Source: Planctomycetota bacterium (GTDB lineage: Bacteria > Planctomycetota > Brocadiia > SM23-32). Taken from it: a stretch of DNA of 7,661 bases. The translations under genes and the position numbers were made by a program. The notes beneath the pieces are model-generated. The model was not told where the DNA came from. It saw only the letters and a program-made list of their open reading frames with translations, and did not search any database. Positions 5,402-7,661 of the stretch are shown piece after piece (the first letter of the stretch is position 1; every line of letters starts with the position of its first letter). Location of the stretch: the NCBI GenBank assembly GCA_018400625.1, contig JAGYMJ010000179.1, positions 1 to 7,661 of the forward strand, written 5' to 3'.

Positions 5402-6121
5402 ATGAGAATGGATGGACGTTTAGAAGATGAAATGCGGAATATCAGTTTCAAGAGAGATTTTACCAAATATGCCGCGGGGTCAGTGCTCGTCGAGGCGGGA
5501 GACACTACTGTTGTGTGTTCTGCTATGATAGAGAACCGGGTTCCCCGGCATTGCCATGAGAGCCAGATAGGTTGGGTGACGGCCGAATATGCTATGCTGC
5601 CCAGTGCCAATCCGGACAGGAACAGTTTACAGGGCAAAACGAGTGGGCGTGCAAGTGAAATACAGCGCCTTATCGGTCGCAGTCTGCGCCAGGCTGTTGA
5701 TCTTTCCCAACTCGGACAGCATACAATATGGATTGATTGTAATGTGCTGCAGGCCGATGGGGGTACCCGTACAGCATCTATTACCGGTGGCTTTATCGCC
5801 CTTGTTGATGCATTATCACAACTGAAAGAGGAAGGCAAAATCAAAGTTATGCCTGTGTTGAACGGTATATGTGGTGTAAGCGTCGGAATAGTAGAAAATA
5901 GATTTTTGCTTGATCTCTGCGCACCGGAAGATCGGGCGGCTTCGGTCGATATGAACGTCGTCATGACCCATAACGGGGAATTTGTCGAAGTACAGGGCAC
6001 TGCGGAAGGTTCTCCATTCGGGCGTGAAAGTTTAGATAAGCTGCTGGATCTCGCTGTGAAAGGCGGTGAACTTATAAAGGCGGAACAGATGAAGATCGTG
6101 AAGGAAAAGCTCATAGTTTAA
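5402..6121 (+). CDS. rph: Ribonuclease PH
   Basis: RNase PH is a hexameric phosphate-dependent 3'-5' exoribonuclease that trims tRNA 3' ends and takes part in rRNA 3' maturation and turnover. The 239-residue product has the usual length and all family hallmarks: MRMDGR (1-6), the AAGSVLVEAGDTTVVCSA stretch (24-41), GWVTAEYAMLP (57-67), SGRASEIQRLIGRSLR (81-96), and ADGGTRTASITGG (118-130) with the phosphate-binding Arg123. The acidic catalytic site residues are D177 and D183 in PEDRAASVDMNVVM (175-188), and FVEVQGTAEGSPF (194-206) follows. The start at 5402 retains the conserved MRxDGR N-terminus and has an AGGGG site 6 bases upstream. Only 2 bases separate it from the nitroreductase stop, and 12 bases separate its stop from gatB. 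The gene is intact; unlike the frameshifted copy of E. coli K-12 MG1655, the C-terminal part is complete. Confidence 0.97.
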   Translation: MRMDGRLEDEMRNISFKRDFTKYAAGSVLVEAGDTTVVCSAMIENRVPRHCHESQIGWVTAEYAMLPSANPDRNSLQGKTSGRASEIQRLIGRSLRQAVDLSQLGQHTIWIDCNVLQADGGTRTASITGGFIALVDALSQLKEEGKIKVMPVLNGICGVSVGIVENRFLLDLCAPEDRAASVDMNVVMTHNGEFVEVQGTAEGSPFGRESLDKLLDLAVKGGELIKAEQMKIVKEKLIV

Positions 6122-6133
6122 CGAGGTAGAAAA

Positions 6134-7579
6134 ATGCAATTTGAAACAGTTATCGGGCTCGAAACCCATGCCGAACTCATGACGGAAAGCAAACTGTGGT
6201 GCGGTTGCAGCACCAGATTTGGTGAGCCTGCCAATACTCAGACTTGTCCGGTGTGTCTGGGAATGCCGGGAAGTCTGCCGGTTATGAATAAGAAGGCTTT
6301 TGAACTCGCCGTTAAAGCGGCCATTGCAATGAATTGCCGATTGAATACGGAGACCTTCTTTGACCGCAAACATTATTTTTATCCCGACCTTCCCCGAAAT
6401 TATCAGGTATCTCAGAATTATTGCAACCTGGGCGTTGAAGGATATATTGAAATTCCTGTTGACGGTGAAATTAAAAAAATCGGCATATGGAATGTGCATC
6501 TGGAAGAAGATGCCGGGAAAAATATGCACGTTGAATATCCAGGTGCCAATTTCAGCCTTGTCGATCTCAATCGCGCCGGTATGCCCCTCCTGGAAATTGT
6601 CAGTGCCCCCGATATGAGGAGCGTAGGAGATGCTGAAAGTTTTATGCAGACATTGCGGAGGATTTTGCTCTACAGTGAAGTCTCCGACTGCCGGATGCAG
6701 GAGGGCTCTTTGCGCTTTGAGGCCTCCATAAGCCTGAATAAACCCGGCGAGACGCTCACCGGCGGGCGGGTCGAAATAAAAAATCTCAATTCGATGAAAG
6801 CGGTTAAAGCGTGCCTGGAATATGAAATCGAACGGCAAACAAAGCTCTTGAAAGGGGGGCAAACGGTAGAACGTGAAACAAGACTTTGGGACGAAATCAA
6901 GGGGGTCAGCAGAAGGATGCGCTCTAAAGAAGAGGCGCATGACTACCGCTATGTCCCCGAACCGGACCTCGTTAAATACCGTATCGATTCCGGATGGCTT
7001 GAACAATTACAGGCCGATGTCCCGGAGTTGCCGGTGAAGAGACGCGCGCGTTTTATTAAAGAACTCGGCCTGAATGAATATGATGCATCAGTGCTCACCG
7101 ATGAGAAAGCACTCGCCGATTATTATGAAGGCGTTCTCGAATATCATCATAGCCCGAAAAAAGTCGCTAACTGTATCATGAATGAAGTGCGGGCTATCCT
7201 CAACGAAAAGAAAATAGACATCGCTCAGTTTTCAGTGTCTTGCAAAGATATTGCGGCGCTCGTGGAGACCGAGGAAAATGGGCGTATTACCGATCTCGGT
7301 GCCCGTGATGTTTTGGGGGAAATGGTGAATACGGGAAAAGACCCTGAAACTCTGGTCGAGGAACTGGGCCTTGAATCGATAAATGATACGGATGATCTGG
7401 AGCCCCTGATCAAGGAGGCCATTGAAGCTATGCCGAAGGCTGTTGAGGATTATCGGGCCGGCAAGAAAAAAGCCATAGGAGCGCTGTTAGGTCAGGTGAT
7501 GCGCCTGACCAAGGGGCAGGCCGACGCCAAAACAGTGAAAGGATTGCTGGAGGAAAGGTTGGATTCGATGGGGGATTGA
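6134..7579 (+). CDS. gatB: Aspartyl/glutamyl-tRNA amidotransferase subunit B
   Basis: GatB binds misacylated Glu-tRNA(Gln) or Asp-tRNA(Asn), activates the side-chain carboxylate with ATP and accepts ammonia from the GatA amidase in the GatCAB complex. The 481-residue protein is full length. It begins with ETVIGLETHAEL (4-15), followed by the zinc-site cysteines C23, C25, C38 and C41 (WCGC and CPVC). DRKHYFYPDLPRNYQ (77-91), HLEEDAGK (122-129) and the family signature VDLNRAGMPLLEIV (143-156) mark the ATP/Mg-binding cradle. The helical and YqeY-like tail (about 330-481) ends in LGQVMRLTKGQADAKTVKGL (452-471), which contacts the tRNA elbow. A GAGG site lies 7 bases before the ATG. It is the last visible gene of the plus-strand operon. 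gatA and gatC are not next to it on the upstream side; what follows downstream is outside the window. Confidence 0.97.
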   Translation: MQFETVIGLETHAELMTESKLWCGCSTRFGEPANTQTCPVCLGMPGSLPVMNKKAFELAVKAAIAMNCRLNTETFFDRKHYFYPDLPRNYQVSQNYCNLGVEGYIEIPVDGEIKKIGIWNVHLEEDAGKNMHVEYPGANFSLVDLNRAGMPLLEIVSAPDMRSVGDAESFMQTLRRILLYSEVSDCRMQEGSLRFEASISLNKPGETLTGGRVEIKNLNSMKAVKACLEYEIERQTKLLKGGQTVERETRLWDEIKGVSRRMRSKEEAHDYRYVPEPDLVKYRIDSGWLEQLQADVPELPVKRRARFIKELGLNEYDASVLTDEKALADYYEGVLEYHHSPKKVANCIMNEVRAILNEKKIDIAQFSVSCKDIAALVETEENGRITDLGARDVLGEMVNTGKDPETLVEELGLESINDTDDLEPLIKEAIEAMPKAVEDYRAGKKKAIGALLGQVMRLTKGQADAKTVKGLLEERLDSMGD

Positions 7580-7661
7580 CGGGAACATACCTGCACCTCA
7601 GCTTACAAGTAAATATTCAGCAAACCACGTGGCATCCCCACCGTGCCTTGTGCCGGTGGAA
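7580..7661 (+). other. Non-coding tail after gatB
   Basis: No coding sequence is recognisable in these 82 bases. They contain the 8-bp palindrome CCACGTGG (7625-7632) and then the third copy of the palindromic repeat. No T-tract follows the hairpin before the window ends, so a gatB terminator cannot be confirmed. Confidence 0.5.
7638..7660 (+). repeat. Palindromic repeat, copy 3 (runs to the window edge)
   Basis: The core CCTTGTGCCGGTGGA (7646-7660) differs at one base from copy 1. CCACCG (7638-7643) pairs with CGGTGG (7654-7659), and G7645-C7653 closes the same 7-nt loop register (CCTTGTG) with one bulged T. It lies about 4.4 kb from the first two copies and in the same orientation, which indicates a dispersed intergenic repeat. 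The right flank is cut off. Confidence 0.6.

Noticed and set aside
5374..6114. Antisense open frame of 246 codons opposite rph
   Set aside because: The sense strand encodes an intact RNase PH. The antisense product is Ser/Pro-rich and low in information, as expected for a shadow frame.
6032..7006. Long antisense open frame of 324 codons opposite rph and gatB
   Set aside because: It lies entirely on the complement of well-conserved genes, has no recognisable family and no convincing start context. It is a shadow of their codon use.

Overview
The window holds seven protein genes in two divergent groups, separated by a non-coding stretch of about 570 bases that is rich in palindromes. All the genes are bacterial housekeeping types. 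The presence of gatB (indirect Asn/Gln-tRNA synthesis), an RqcH-type NFACT protein and the order ribH-nusB-ftsY fit a non-proteobacterial lineage. From memory, ribH-nusB-ftsY clustering occurs in the PVC group (Planctomycetes, Lentisphaerae, Kiritimatiellae), so I lean towards an uncultured PVC-type bacterium. This placement is an inference and not firm.

Left arm (minus strand, read from about 2930 down to 1): a plausible promoter and a leader of about 130 nt precede ribH (lumazine synthase, riboflavin pathway). ribH overlaps the next gene by the four bases ATGA. That next gene is a single 449-codon frame joining a complete NusB (rRNA antitermination factor) to a complete PHP phosphoesterase of the RNase AM/TrpH (YciV) type. 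Seventeen bases later comes ftsY (SRP receptor GTPase), which runs off the left edge of the window.

Middle (2764-3334): no convincing gene. It contains the ribH promoter and leader, a 15-bp operator-like palindrome, a 10-bp inverted repeat, several competing GC-rich hairpins, and two tandem copies of a hairpin repeat with a conserved 7-nt loop. A third copy of the repeat lies at the very right end of the window.

Right arm (plus strand, 3335-7579): an NFACT/RqcH-like ribosome quality control protein, a small nitroreductase-family flavoprotein, RNase PH (rph) and GatB. They are closely spaced (22, 2 and 12 nt) and look like one operon.

Most of the genes serve RNA maturation, translation or protein targeting: rRNA antitermination and probable 5' trimming (NusB-PHP), 3' trimming (RNase PH), tRNA-dependent amidation (GatB), rescue of stalled large subunits (RqcH-like) and membrane targeting of nascent chains (FtsY). 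The most interesting object is the NusB-PHP fusion. It may place a 5'-to-3' rRNA-trimming nuclease directly on the rRNA antitermination complex.
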